Of a stretch of 64,000 bases of DNA, positions 55,014-63,731 are shown one piece after another; within the stretch, counting starts at the first letter, position 1, and every line of letters starts with the position of its first letter. Below the pieces are notes generated by a model. The model worked only from the letters and a program-made list of their open reading frames with translations. It had not been told where the DNA came from and ran no database searches. Location: assembly GCF_018131075.1 (NCBI RefSeq), contig NZ_JAFCLS010000001.1:124001-188000 (forward strand). Direction: 5' to 3'. A program made the translations under genes and the position numbers. Origin of the DNA: Bradyrhizobium sp. JYMT SZCCT0428. GTDB taxonomy: Bacteria > Pseudomonadota > Alphaproteobacteria > Rhizobiales > Xanthobacteraceae.

Positions 55014-55925
55014 ATGGCCACTCTGTATTCCGACAACATCGCAAGAGTTGGACGCCACGTATTCGGGGACGCGGCCACATATCCGATTCGCAAAATCGGA
55101 CTGTCCGACCTGCACGAGGCGCTGCGCCTGGGCTGGGAAGACTTCAAGGCAATGCCAAGCCACGCGGTCGTCGTGTGCGTGATCTATCCCGTGCTCGGTC
55201 TTGCCCTGTTCAGGATGGTGCTTGGCTATTCGGTACTGCCTCTGCTGTTTCCGCTGGCAGCCGGGTTCGCCTTGCTTGGACCGTTTGCCGCGATCGGTCT
55301 GTACGAGCTCAGCCGCCGCCGCGAGCGCGGCGAGGAAGTCGACGTATCGAAGGCGCTTCACGTGCTGCGCGCGCCGGCTTTCGGCGCCATGATCGAACTC
55401 GGCATTCTCCTGCTCGTCCTGTTCGGAGCCTGGATCGGCGTCGCGAACGCCATCTACGTTTCGATCTTCGGCCACGCTCCGGCGGCGAGCATCCCTGACT
55501 TCGCAACGCGCGTGCTGACGACGCCGGAAGGATGGTCGCTCATCATCGTCGGATGCGGCGTCGGTTTTCTGTTCGCGGTCGTAGCCCTGTGCGTCAGCGT
55601 CGTATCGTTTCCGTTGATGCTCGACCGGCATGCGACGGCGATAGACGCGATCCGGACCTCGATCTGGGCCGTGATGAAAAATCCGGTTGCGATGGCCGCG
55701 TGGGGGCTGATTGTCGCCGCGCTGCTGGTGATCGGTTCGCTACCGCTGTTCGTTGGCCTGGCCGTCGTTCTGCCGTTGCTCGGTCATGCCACCTGGCATC
55801 TGTACCGGAAAGTGGTGGAGCCGGATCCCAATCCTCCACAGGAGGAAGAACCCCACCTTCGCAAGGGACACCGCTACGCGGCGGATTTCCCGGCCAACCT
55901 GTTCCCGTGGAGCCGCGAGAAGTAA
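55014..55925 (+). CDS. DUF2189 multi-pass membrane protein (aa3 cluster copy)
   Basis: 303 residues from ATG at 55014 with GGGAGGTG 6 bases upstream. An N-terminal hydrophilic stretch precedes DLHEALRLGWEDFKAMPSHA (the DUF2189 start, compare AWDWLSAGWRDFRINP in the cbb3 copy), six or so hydrophobic segments, and VLPLLGHATWHLYRKVVEP at the end, matching FPVLGHGSWHAYRAM. It is divergent from coxM. The clear paralogy with 31701-32486 links both oxidase loci. No activity known. Confidence 0.88.
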   Translation: MATLYSDNIARVGRHVFGDAATYPIRKIGLSDLHEALRLGWEDFKAMPSHAVVVCVIYPVLGLALFRMVLGYSVLPLLFPLAAGFALLGPFAAIGLYELSRRRERGEEVDVSKALHVLRAPAFGAMIELGILLLVLFGAWIGVANAIYVSIFGHAPAASIPDFATRVLTTPEGWSLIIVGCGVGFLFAVVALCVSVVSFPLMLDRHATAIDAIRTSIWAVMKNPVAMAAWGLIVAALLVIGSLPLFVGLAVVLPLLGHATWHLYRKVVEPDPNPPQEEEPHLRKGHRYAADFPANLFPWSREK

Positions 55926-55953
55926 CAGCAAGTGATACGAGGCTGCTAAGCCG

Positions 55954-56853
55954 TTACGACCGCGTCGCCAGCACCACGCCCGCCAGCGTGAACAGCAGCG
56001 CCACGATCTGGACCGGGCCCAGCGGCTCGCCCAGGGCTGCCGCCGACGCCACCACGCCGATGACCGGCACCGCCATGGTGCCGATCGCGGCGACCGAGGC
56101 CGGCAGCCGCGACAGCGCGGCGAACCAGCTGACATAGGCGATGCAGAACTGGATCACGGTGGAATAGATCAGCAGCCACCAGCCGATCTGGCTGACCTTG
56201 CCGAGATCCGTGGTCTCGATCGCGAGGCCGACGATCGCGACCGGAAAACAGCCGAGCCCGATCTGCCAGGCGGCGGCCGGGATCGGCGGCATGTCGAGAG
56301 GCAGTTTCTTGGCAAGCACCGTTCCGAGCGCAAAACCCATCGAGCCGGCCAGCGCCATCACGATCCCCGGCAGTTTGGCCGCTGACGCCGTCACCCCATT
56401 GCCGCCCATGATGGCCGCTAAGCCTGCGAACGCCATCACCAGCGAGACCGTGCGCAATAACGTGGGCCGCTCGCCCAGCACCGGCCAGGCCAACAGCGAG
56501 GCCCAGACCGGCATCGTGTAGGCGATCAGCGCGGTTTCGCTGGCTGGCAGCCACAGCAGCGCCAGCCCCATCAGCACCATCCACCCCGTAACGTTGAGCG
56601 TTGCGGCCAGCATCAGCCGCGGCCACAGCGCCCGGTCGACCCGCAGCGTCTGTCCCCGCCCCAGCGCCAGCGCCGCCAGCAGCAAGGCCCCGATCACGCC
56701 GGTGACGCCGCGCAGGGTCAGCGGCGGCAGCTCGCCGAGCAGGAATTTTGTGACCGGCCAGTTAAAGCCCCAGCCCACCGAGGTGATGGCGAGGAACATG
56801 AGGCCGGCGGGTGCGATACGCGCACGCGCGGCTGGTGGCACAGGATCTGTCAT
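55954..56853 (-). CDS. DMT-superfamily (EamA) exporter, paralogue of the 44 kb gene
   Basis: 299 residues from ATG at 56853 (MTDPVPPAARARIAPAG). Two EamA repeats: FLAITSVGWGFNWPVTKFLLGELPPLTLRG at the start and WFAALSRLPASVAAIGTMAVPVIGVVAS near the end. Closely related to 44339-45202 with the same strand and similar downstream sequence, suggesting an old duplication. Exported substrate unknown. Confidence 0.9.
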   Translation of the reverse strand: MTDPVPPAARARIAPAGLMFLAITSVGWGFNWPVTKFLLGELPPLTLRGVTGVIGALLLAALALGRGQTLRVDRALWPRLMLAATLNVTGWMVLMGLALLWLPASETALIAYTMPVWASLLAWPVLGERPTLLRTVSLVMAFAGLAAIMGGNGVTASAAKLPGIVMALAGSMGFALGTVLAKKLPLDMPPIPAAAWQIGLGCFPVAIVGLAIETTDLGKVSQIGWWLLIYSTVIQFCIAYVSWFAALSRLPASVAAIGTMAVPVIGVVASAAALGEPLGPVQIVALLFTLAGVVLATRS

Positions 56854-57226
56854 GAACGACCGGCAAGGACCGAAAAGGAATCGGTGAAAGGAGAATCGGC
56901 TCAAGAATCAGCCGGGGGAATCGGCGGCGACTTTGGCCCTTATCGGGGCTAGCTACCATCGGCTCGCCGGCATGCCAGGGTGGAGTTCTCCGTAGCCTTA
57001 CGTGAGTCTTGGGAGCGCAATCCCGGAAGGCCCGGAAGAGGCGAATAAATACTTGTCCTGTGAACAGCCGGGAGAAGCCTTCGCTCCACAGGCCCGCAAC
57101 ATTTTTTTCCTTGTCGAATCTGTGAGGACTCACTGATACTTGGGCCGATCACAGGCGCGAGATCACCCCCTGTTATCCCCCACTTTTCACCATATTTAGT
57201 ATTTGATTCAGGAACTCGTACTAGTC

Positions 57227-57256
57227 CTTGACGGGCGTAACGGACTTGGCCTAGCT
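57227..57256 (+). promoter_or_regulatory. Possible sigma70-type promoter of nrdJ
   Basis: CTTGAC (57227-57232), an 18-base gap and CTAGCT (57251-57256) resemble rhizobial vegetative promoters (CTTGAC-N17-CTATAT). No experimental support. Confidence 0.35.
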
Positions 57257-57362
57257 TTCTTCCTGTTCGGCGCGAGTGTGTTTTGGGTCCCCGCCGGTCA
57301 TCCCAAATGGGTTCCGAAACGACCACTCCGCCCGCCAGTCAAGGCTGCGGGAGAGGACTTTT

Positions 57363-57439
57363 CTGCCCTCAAAAACCGGGCAGTTCGGGGCGCGAAAACG
57401 GGGCCGCAAGGCCCAAAAAAAGCGGGCCGGAACAGGCCC
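57363..57439 (+). other. Three consecutive hairpins in the nrdJ leader
   Basis: CTGCCC/GGGCAG (57363-57368 with 57378-57383), GGGCC-GCAA-GGCCC (57401-57414) followed by seven A, and GGGCC-GGAACA-GGCCC (57424-57439). The second and third share identical stems and so could pair alternatively. Confidence 0.5.
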
Positions 57440-57680
57440 AAAGTGACGCAGCAAGTGAAGCGTTGGGGCGTTGATTGCATGACCTGGAAGGCCCGGATCG
57501 GGAGCCAGGAAATGCCAGAGAGACAGACCGGGTTCACCGGTTGAGCTGCGGATCAAGGGATCAGGGTTGCCAGGGCTATTGTTATAGTCCCGACGCAGCC
57601 ATGGTTCGGGAGGTCCGCTCAAGGATAACATTCCGGAACCCGCGAGATGCGGACCGGTCAGAAGAAGACGGGGCACGACC

Positions 57681-60600
57681 ATGCGAATCGAACGGCGCAA
57701 CACGACTCAAGGCCAGTCACCCTACGCAGGGATTGATTTCAGATTAACGACATCGGAGATCCGCAATCCCGATGGTTCGATCGTGTTCCGGCTGGAAAAC
57801 GTCGAGGTGCCCCAGTTCTGGTCGCAGGTCGCCTCCGACGTCCTGGCGCAGAAGTACTTTCGTAAGGCCGGCGTCGCCGCGCGCCTGAAGAAGGTCGAGG
57901 AAGAGACCGTGCCGTCCTGGCTGTGGCGCTCGGTGCCCGACACCGAGGCCTTGGCCCTGCTGCCTGAGAACGAGCGCTTCGTCAGCGAGCTCAGCGCAAA
58001 ACAGGTGTTCGACCGCCTCGCCGGCTGCTGGACCTATTGGGGCTGGAAGGGCAGCTACTTCTCGAGCGAAGAAGACGCGCAGGCGTTCTTCGACGAGCTG
58101 CGCTTCATGCTCGCCAAGCAGATGGTCGCGCCGAACTCGCCGCAGTGGTTCAACACTGGCCTGCACTGGGCCTACGGCGTCGATGGCCCCGGCCAGGGCC
58201 ACTACTATGTGGACTGGAAGACCGGCAAACTCACAAAGTCAAAATCGGCTTACGAGCATCCGCAGCCGCACGCCTGCTTCATCCAGGGCGTCGATGACGA
58301 CCTCGTCAACGAGGGCGGCATCATGGACCTCTGGGTCCGCGAAGCCCGCCTGTTCAAATACGGCTCCGGCACCGGCTCCAACTTCTCGCGTTTGCGCGGC
58401 GAAGGCGAGCGCCTGTCCGGCGGCGGCCGCTCATCCGGCCTGATGAGCTTCCTCAAGATCGGCGACCGCGCAGCCGGCGCGATCAAGTCCGGCGGCACGA
58501 CGCGCCGCGCGGCCAAGATGGTCGTGGTCGACGCCGACCATCCTGATATCGAGACCTATATCGACTGGAAGGTGAAGGAGGAGCAGAAGGTCGCGGCGCT
58601 CGTCACCGGCTCCAAGATCAACCAGAAGCATTTGAAAGCCGTGCTGAAGGCCTGCGTCAATTGCGAAGGCTCCGGCGACGACTGCTTCGATCCGGAAAAG
58701 AACCCGGCGCTCCGCCGCGAGATCAAGCTCGCGCGCCGCGCGCTGGTGTCCGACAACGTCATCAAGCGCGTGATCCAATTTGCAAAACAGGGCTACAAGG
58801 ACATCGACTTCCCGACCTACGACACCGACTGGGATTCGGAAGCCTACCTCACGGTATCAGGCCAGAACTCCAACAACTCGGTCTCGCTGAAGGACGATTT
58901 CCTCCGCGCCGTTGAGACCGATGGCGACTGGAATCTGATCGGCCGCACCAGCAAGAAGGTGACGAAGACGCTGAAGGCCCGGGATCTCTGGGAGAAGATC
59001 GGTCACGCCGCCTGGGCGTCGGCCGATCCCGGCCTGCACTTCAACACCACCATGAACGACTGGCACACCTGCAAGGCGTCCGGCGACATCCGCGCCTCCA
59101 ATCCGTGCTCGGAATACATGTTCCTGGACGACACCGCCTGCAATCTGGCGTCCGCGAACCTGATCACGTTCTACTCGACCACGACAAAGCGCTTCGACGT
59201 CGAGGCGTATGAGCATTTGTGCCGGCTCTGGACCGTCGTGCTCGAAATCTCCGTGATGATGGCGCAGTTCCCGTCGAAGGCGATCGCCGAACTCTCCTAC
59301 GAGTTCCGCACGCTCGGCCTCGGCTTTGCCAACATCGGCGGCCTGCTGATGACCATGGGCCTGCCCTACGACTCCAAGGAAGGCCGCGCGCTGTGCGGCG
59401 CGCTGACCGCTGTTATGACCGGCGTGTCCTATGCGACCTCGGCCGAGATGGCCAAGGAATTGGGCCCCTTCCCCGGCTACAAGAAGAACGCGGCGCACAT
59501 GCTGCGCGTGATCCGCAACCACCGCCGCGCCGCCCATGGTGAAAGCCGTGGCTATGAGGCGCTCGCGGTCAACCCGGTGCCGCTGGATTACGCCAGCGTG
59601 ACGCAGACCGACATCGTCGAGCACGCCAAGGCCGCCTGGGACCTCGCGCTGCAGCTTGGCGAAGCCCATGGCTACCGCAACGCGCAGACCACGGTGGTGG
59701 CGCCGACCGGCACCATCGGCCTCGTGATGGATTGCGACACCACCGGCATCGAGCCTGATTTTGCGCTGGTGAAATTCAAGAAGCTCGCCGGCGGCGGCTA
59801 CTGGAAGATCATCAACCAGGCCGTTCCCGTCGCGCTGCGCACGCTCGGCTACCGCGAAGCTGATATCGCCGAGATCGAGGCCTATGCCGTCGGCCACGGC
59901 TCGCTCTCCAACGCGCCCGGCGTCAACGTCTCCACCCTCAAGGCCAAGGGCTTTACCGACGAAGCCCTGGCAAAAGTGGAAGCCGCGCTGCCGACCGCCT
60001 TCGACATCAAGTTCGCCTTCAACAAGTGGACCTTTGGTGAAGAATTCCTGCGCGAGACGCTGAAGCTGGCGCCGGAAGTGATCGCCGCCCCCGGTTTTGA
60101 CCTGCTCGCCGCCGTCGGCTTCACCAAGCGCGAGATCGAAGCCGCCAACGTGCACATCTGCGGCGCGATGACGGTCGAGGGCGCTCCGCATCTGAAGGCC
60201 GAGCACTATCCGGTGTTCGACTGCGCCAACCCCTGCGGCAAGATCGGCAAGCGGTATCTTTCCGTGGAAAGCCACATCCGCATGATGGCGGCCTCGCAGC
60301 CCTTCATCTCGGGTGCGATCTCAAAAACCATCAACATGCCGAACGACGCCACCGTCGAGGATTGCAAGTCGGCGTATTTGCTGTCCTGGAAACTGGCGCT
60401 GAAGGCCAACGCGCTCTACCGCGACGGCTCAAAGCTGTCGCAGCCGCTGAACTCGCAGCTCATCAGCGATGATGACGACGAGGATGATGCGACCGACGCG
60501 TATTACGACAAGCCGATGGCCGCGCGTACCGCACAGGTCTCGGAAAAGATCGTGGAGAAACTGGTCGAGCGCATCGTCGTAATGCGCGAGCGCGAGAAGA

Positions 60601-61454
60601 TGCCGGATCGCCGCAAGGGCTACACCCAGAAGGCGGTCGTCGGCGGCCACAAGGTCTATCTGCGCACCGGCGAATATGACGACGGCCGGATCGGCGAGAT
60701 CTTCATCGACATGCACAAGGAAGGCGCGGCGCTGCGCTCCTTCATCAACAACTTTGCGATCGCGGTCTCGCTCGGCCTGCAATATGGCGTGCCGCTGGAA
60801 GAATATGTCGACGCCTTCACCTTCACCCGCTTCGAGCCGGCGGGCCCCGTGCAGGGCAACGACTCAATCAAGTACGCAACCTCGATCCTCGACTACGTGT
60901 TCCGCGAGCTCGCGGTCAGCTACATGAGCCGCTTCGACCTCGCCCATGTCGATCCCACCGAGTCGAATTTCGACGCGCTCGGCAAGGGCGTCGAGGAAGG
61001 CAAGGAGCCGGCCGATCATGGCCACCAGGCGACCAAGTATCTGTCCAAGGGCCTCACCCGCTCGCGCACGGATAATCTGGTTGTCATGCGCGGCGGCTCG
61101 ACCGCCGTCTCCTCCGGCTCCGACCAGGCGCCGACAGGCGGCTCCCGCGTCACCTCGCTCGCCGCCCACGGCGCCACCTCCCGCGCCGCCGATGCCGTCG
61201 AAGGCGCCGTCGCCCTGAAGCAGGAAGCCCAGCACGACCTGTCCCCGACGGAAAAGCTGGAAGCCCTGCAATGGAGCAAGGCCGGCGCGGCGCAAGCCGC
61301 CCAGCCCACCGTGACCAAAGCCGAACGCCGCGCCGAGGCCAAGGCGCGCGGCTACGAAGGCGAGATGTGCTCGGAGTGCGGCAACTTTACTCTCGTCCGC
61401 AATGGGACGTGCATGAAGTGCGATACGTGTGGCAGCACGACGGGCTGCAGCTGA
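57681..61454 (+). CDS. nrdJ: Adenosylcobalamin-dependent ribonucleoside-diphosphate reductase (class II)
   Basis: 1257 residues. Reduces ribonucleotides to deoxyribonucleotides using B12 radical chemistry and works with or without oxygen. Visible motifs: [59 protein letters not shown] with the active-site NPCSEY, and [14 protein letters not shown]. The C-terminal region has a spacer with Ala-rich low complexity and ends in a zinc-ribbon [15 protein letters not shown] that re-reduces the active site. Full length for the long NrdJ type. The protein is coded alone with its own terminator. Confidence 0.96.
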   Translation: MRIERRNTTQGQSPYAGIDFRLTTSEIRNPDGSIVFRLENVEVPQFWSQVASDVLAQKYFRKAGVAARLKKVEEETVPSWLWRSVPDTEALALLPENERFVSELSAKQVFDRLAGCWTYWGWKGSYFSSEEDAQAFFDELRFMLAKQMVAPNSPQWFNTGLHWAYGVDGPGQGHYYVDWKTGKLTKSKSAYEHPQPHACFIQGVDDDLVNEGGIMDLWVREARLFKYGSGTGSNFSRLRGEGERLSGGGRSSGLMSFLKIGDRAAGAIKSGGTTRRAAKMVVVDADHPDIETYIDWKVKEEQKVAALVTGSKINQKHLKAVLKACVNCEGSGDDCFDPEKNPALRREIKLARRALVSDNVIKRVIQFAKQGYKDIDFPTYDTDWDSEAYLTVSGQNSNNSVSLKDDFLRAVETDGDWNLIGRTSKKVTKTLKARDLWEKIGHAAWASADPGLHFNTTMNDWHTCKASGDIRASNPCSEYMFLDDTACNLASANLITFYSTTTKRFDVEAYEHLCRLWTVVLEISVMMAQFPSKAIAELSYEFRTLGLGFANIGGLLMTMGLPYDSKEGRALCGALTAVMTGVSYATSAEMAKELGPFPGYKKNAAHMLRVIRNHRRAAHGESRGYEALAVNPVPLDYASVTQTDIVEHAKAAWDLALQLGEAHGYRNAQTTVVAPTGTIGLVMDCDTTGIEPDFALVKFKKLAGGGYWKIINQAVPVALRTLGYREADIAEIEAYAVGHGSLSNAPGVNVSTLKAKGFTDEALAKVEAALPTAFDIKFAFNKWTFGEEFLRETLKLAPEVIAAPGFDLLAAVGFTKREIEAANVHICGAMTVEGAPHLKAEHYPVFDCANPCGKIGKRYLSVESHIRMMAASQPFISGAISKTINMPNDATVEDCKSAYLLSWKLALKANALYRDGSKLSQPLNSQLISDDDDEDDATDAYYDKPMAARTAQVSEKIVEKLVERIVVMREREKMPDRRKGYTQKAVVGGHKVYLRTGEYDDGRIGEIFIDMHKEGAALRSFINNFAIAVSLGLQYGVPLEEYVDAFTFTRFEPAGPVQGNDSIKYATSILDYVFRELAVSYMSRFDLAHVDPTESNFDALGKGVEEGKEPADHGHQATKYLSKGLTRSRTDNLVVMRGGSTAVSSGSDQAPTGGSRVTSLAAHGATSRAADAVEGAVALKQEAQHDLSPTEKLEALQWSKAGAAQAAQPTVTKAERRAEAKARGYEGEMCSECGNFTLVRNGTCMKCDTCGSTTGCS

Positions 61455-61467
61455 GCAATCAGCGATC

Positions 61468-61491
61468 GTCATGCCCGGGCTTGACCCGGGC
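61468..61491. repeat. Fragment of the GTCATGCCCGG repeat family
   Basis: GTCATGCCCGGGCTTGACCC matches the left ends of the repeats at 41734 and 63558. It lies 13 bases after the nrdJ stop and is followed directly by the terminator. Confidence 0.65.
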
Positions 61492-61522
61492 AAAGGGGTG
61501 GCCGAACGGCCACCCCTTTTTT
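61492..61522 (+). terminator. Terminator of nrdJ
   Basis: GGGGTGGCC (61495-61503), loop GAAC, GGCCACCCC (61508-61516) then six T: a perfect 9-bp stem, 40 bases after the stop. Confidence 0.93.
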
Positions 61523-61535
61523 GCTCGCGCTATAG

Positions 61536-61562
61536 TTGCGCCCCACTTGAACGCACCTATAT
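61536..61562 (+). promoter_or_regulatory. Possible promoter of the TIR-like/L12 fusion gene
   Basis: A CTATAT -10 hexamer (61557-61562) with a weak TTGCGC (61536-61541) 15 bases upstream, about 50 bases before the start codon and just after the nrdJ terminator. The short spacing makes it tentative. Confidence 0.35.
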
Positions 61563-61610
61563 AATCGGCATTTACTTCCATCGGCTTCAGCTACGAGGCG
61601 ATTGAGTTTC

Positions 61611-62492
61611 ATGAGTGTAACCGTAACTTCCGCCGAAGGTATCTCGAAAACCCGATACTGTTTTGTCGTAGGGCCTATAGGCAAGGATGGCAGCCCAGAA
61701 AGGAAGCATGCCGACTTGCTCCTGAACGCCGTCATCAGACACGTTCTGGAGAACGAGGAATTTGGATACAAAGTCAAAAGAGCGGATGAAGATGCCGATC
61801 CAGGGATGATTGGCGACCGCGTCATTACCGATGTAATCAATTCTTCTTTGGTGGTCGCCGACCTTACCGATCTAAACCCAAACGCCTTCTATGAGCTCGG
61901 AATTCGTCATTCAACTGAACTACCGACCATCCATATAGCCAAGGCCGGAACCTCCCTGCCTTTTGATAACGTTGCTCACCGGACAATCTTTGTCGATCTG
62001 GGCGACTGGCACAGCATCGAGCAGGCGCGAGAGCGTTTGGCCAGCTCAGTGCGGGCGACGTGCATGCCGGGCTACAAGGTCAGCAACCCAATCACGCAGG
62101 CAAATGCGAGCTTCAAAATGCGACAAAGCGACGATCCGCGCGATCGGATAATCGCCGAAATGCAAGAGCGCATGTTTACTCTCGAGAACGCAATTGCAAA
62201 CGCTACTAACCGGCCCGAACCCGAGCCGGAGCGCATTGAACATAGCCCGGTGCATGCTGGAGTATTTAACATTCTTGTTGCGCTGCATCGCGGAGAAAAA
62301 ATTGAAGCAATCAAGGCCTATCGCGCAGCAACAGGCGCGGGATTAAAGGAAGCGAAGGACTTCATTGAGGCTGTCCAGGATGATCGGAAGATCGACGCCA
62401 TTAAGATACATCGGATGGTAACCAAGGCCGGACTCGCGGAGGCGAAAGAAATTGTCGAAGTCCTGCAGCAAGCTTGCGGTGCGCGGACATAA
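61611..62492 (+). CDS. TIR/deoxyribosyltransferase-like protein with two L7/L12-CTD-like modules
   Basis: 293 residues from ATG at 61611 (a TTG at 61602 is possible). The N-terminal domain (about 14-135) has YCFVVGPIGKDGSPERKHAD, VITDVINSSLVVADLTDLNPNAFYELGIRHS and LPFDN, the pattern of nucleoside 2-deoxyribosyltransferase/TIR-like proteins, with YELG holding the presumed catalytic Glu (Glu95). A coiled linker (175-212) leads to two L7/L12-C-terminal-like helix units, IEAIKAYRAATGAGLKEAKDFIEA (231-254) and IDAIKIHRMVTKAGLAEAKEIVEV (261-284). Base composition is less GC-rich than its neighbours, suggesting transfer. Function is unknown; NAD or nucleotide hydrolysis in defence is one possibility. 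Confidence 0.82.
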   Translation: MSVTVTSAEGISKTRYCFVVGPIGKDGSPERKHADLLLNAVIRHVLENEEFGYKVKRADEDADPGMIGDRVITDVINSSLVVADLTDLNPNAFYELGIRHSTELPTIHIAKAGTSLPFDNVAHRTIFVDLGDWHSIEQARERLASSVRATCMPGYKVSNPITQANASFKMRQSDDPRDRIIAEMQERMFTLENAIANATNRPEPEPERIEHSPVHAGVFNILVALHRGEKIEAIKAYRAATGAGLKEAKDFIEAVQDDRKIDAIKIHRMVTKAGLAEAKEIVEVLQQACGART

Positions 62493-62496
62493 GCTC

Positions 62497-62633
62497 GTAG
62501 GGATTGGAGCCGAGGGCGCAATCCGCTGTTTACATACTCAGTTACACCTTCGGCAATCCGCCTCATCGCCACCAACCTTGTTCAGCATACTCCAAGGCGG
62601 CGGATTACGCCTTGCTAACTAATCCGTCCTACC
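62497..62633. repeat. Two copies of a CGTAGGG-rich palindromic repeat in inverted orientation
   Basis: CGTAGGGATTGGAGCCGAGG...CAATCCG (62497-62526) and GGCGGATTACGCC...TAATCCGTCCTACC (62595-62633) are degenerate versions of the common GGATTA-GCC-TAATCC intergenic palindrome, in opposite orientation. They fill the gap after the fusion gene. Confidence 0.55.
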
Positions 62634-62690
62634 GCGCTCAAGGATTATCGACAATGAAAGCCCCGCCGGCGAGAACCGGCGGCTTTGAAA

Positions 62691-62837
62691 TCAAAGGCTA
62701 TAGCTCGTCACAAAGACCTCTTTCATTGTCACTACGAGGAAGTCCTTCTGCCCTTCGCCGGCTTTGCGTCCTCCGGTGACGTTATCCAGTGCTTCGTCGG
62801 AGATTTTGTCGCTCGCCTGAACCTGCTCGGTCTTCAT
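62691..62837 (-). CDS. Small peptide with double-glycine leader, 48 aa
   Basis: 48 residues. ATG at 62837 with GGAG 7 bases upstream. The first 23 residues are a leader ending ISDEALDNVTGG, the acidic/hydrophobic helix plus Gly-Gly that C39 peptidase-containing ABC exporters cut in bacteriocin and RiPP precursors. The predicted mature part, 25 residues (starting RKAGEGQKD), is hydrophilic then hydrophobic and contains no Cys. The start context is almost identical to that of the peptide gene at 63920. No exporter in view. Its length and position make it easy to miss. Confidence 0.65.
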   Translation of the reverse strand: MKTEQVQASDKISDEALDNVTGGRKAGEGQKDFLVVTMKEVFVTSYSL

Positions 62838-62911
62838 TGTCCCGCTCCGTGTTGTGTGGCGCTGTGCGCCGTTGAACTGGAGCGAGTATGCCGGGCGGCG
62901 ATCAGGCTTAC

Positions 62912-62927
62912 CGTGACGTGCGTCACA
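62912..62927. promoter_or_regulatory. CRP-type dyad upstream of the 48-aa leader peptide gene
   Basis: CGTGA-CGTGCG-TCACA differs from the perfect dyad at 35033-35048 in one half-site base and shares its GTGAC-N4-GTCAC core. It is centred about 82 bases upstream of the minus-strand start at 62837. Confidence 0.5.
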
Positions 62928-62958
62928 AAGGAAAAGCCCCGCCGGTTAGGGCGGGGCT
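62928..62958 (-). terminator. Terminator of the 68-aa leader peptide gene
   Basis: On the minus strand AGCCCCGCC, a 6-base loop and GGCGGGGCT are followed by TTTCCTTT, 27 bases after the stop at 62985. It separates the two leader-peptide genes and makes the 48-aa gene its own unit. Confidence 0.85.
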
Positions 62959-62984
62959 AAAGCAGCGCTCTTGGCGCGCTGCTC

Positions 62985-63191
62985 TTATTTTCCGCCCTTG
63001 GGCTTTATGCTGAGACCCTTCAGCGTGCCCTCCGCACCCTCGGTGATCTTGTCGAGGCCCATCCGAATCCCCGTTCCAACAGCAAACGAGCCTACAATGA
63101 CGGCGATATACACAAAGCCGCCAGACACCGCGTCGAGTTCGTTGTCAGTAAGAGCGGGCATCGTGTTCATATGTGAAGAGTGGGTCTGCAT
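62985..63191 (-). CDS. Bacteriocin-like peptide with double-glycine leader, 68 aa
   Basis: 68 residues; ATG at 63191 with GGAGG 6 bases upstream. The leader (1-25) has PALTDNELDAVSGG and the mature region (43 residues) starts with a strongly hydrophobic stretch, FVYIAVIVGSFAVGTGIRMG, followed by a charged tail ending KPKGGK. This is the general build of class II microcin/bacteriocin precursors: GG leader, membrane-active helix, positive tail. No immunity gene is evident beside it, though the SDR remnant and repeats lie upstream. The family is not identified by name. Confidence 0.75.
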   Translation of the reverse strand: MQTHSSHMNTMPALTDNELDAVSGGFVYIAVIVGSFAVGTGIRMGLDKITEGAEGTLKGLSIKPKGGK

Positions 63192-63333
63192 GACGAGCCT
63201 CCAGTTTGGTTGGGGTCGGGATCATCCAGACCGTGCTCTTGGCTAGAGCGAGCCCGGGACGGGCGCTGTGAGCAACATCACACTGTCCCGCCTGCGCACC
63301 ATCGGCACACAGGCAGGCTGGCCGCAATGAACC

Positions 63334-63540
63334 CCGAGCGTCAATGCCGTGGCGACGTTCGATAAGGAGATAGTGCCACGATCGTGTCTTGCTGCCGTCG
63401 TCTGTCCACCACGTCGCTCGGGGCGGATAGGCAAGGTCGAGGAGATCGCCGCAGCCGTGGCGTTCTTCGCGTCAAACGACGCGTCCTACATCACCGGCGA
63501 AACGCTGCACGTGACGGGCGGCCTGCACCGACAGGCGCGC
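63334..63540 (+). pseudogene. Remnant of a short-chain dehydrogenase (C-terminal part)
   Basis: One plus frame encodes VNAVA, then a garbled stretch, then RIGKVEEIAAAVAFFASNDASYITGETLHVTGGL, the conserved end of an SDR. The Rossmann and catalytic Ser/Tyr/Lys parts are absent and the usual segment between VNAVAPG and the final helix is shortened. It is not derived from the SDR at 37612, whose equivalent reads RLGQASEVASVVAFLASDEASYVTG. The gap 63192-63731 holds only this and the repeat at 63558. Confidence 0.75.
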
Positions 63541-63557
63541 GTTCATTGCCATATCTC

Positions 63558-63681
63558 GTCATGCCCGGCCTTGTGCCGGGCATCCACGTCTTGGCTTCCA
63601 CTCAGCAAGAAAGACGTGGATGGCCGGGCATAGGCGAGCGGAAGCGACGCCGTCCTACAGACGGCTATGCCCGGCCATGAC
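63558..63681. repeat. 124-bp palindromic repeat, copy B
   Basis: The element begins GTCATGCCCGGCCTTGTGCC and ends TGCCCGGCCATGAC, with the same internal plan as 41734-41860: GGGCATCCACG...CGTGGATGGCCGGGCATAG and a GACGCCGTCCT...AGACGG hairpin. It follows the SDR remnant. Confidence 0.85.
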
Positions 63682-63731
63682 GAAAAGCGAGTTCATCCTG
63701 TTGAAGCCGCTTCAGCCCCGGCAGCACACCC

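Larger units (their letters stand above)
56854..57680 (+). promoter_or_regulatory. 827-base gene-free region, nrdJ promoter and leader
   Basis: No open frame here has family-like sequence. A candidate sigma70-type promoter is at 57227-57256 and three hairpins at 57363-57439 suggest a structured leader over 240 bases before nrdJ. No cobalamin riboswitch motif was found although the enzyme uses B12. Confidence 0.5.

Noticed and set aside
57166..57180. TTATCCCCC as a DnaA box or origin
   Set aside because: A single imperfect box with no cluster or AT-rich unwinding element.
57203..57544. Plus-strand frame of 113 codons before nrdJ
   Set aside because: It lacks a ribosome site and family motifs, spans the leader hairpins, and its composition is that of non-coding DNA.
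57181..57680. Cobalamin riboswitch upstream of nrdJ
   Set aside because: No GCCACTG/B12-box motif was found; only unspecific hairpins.
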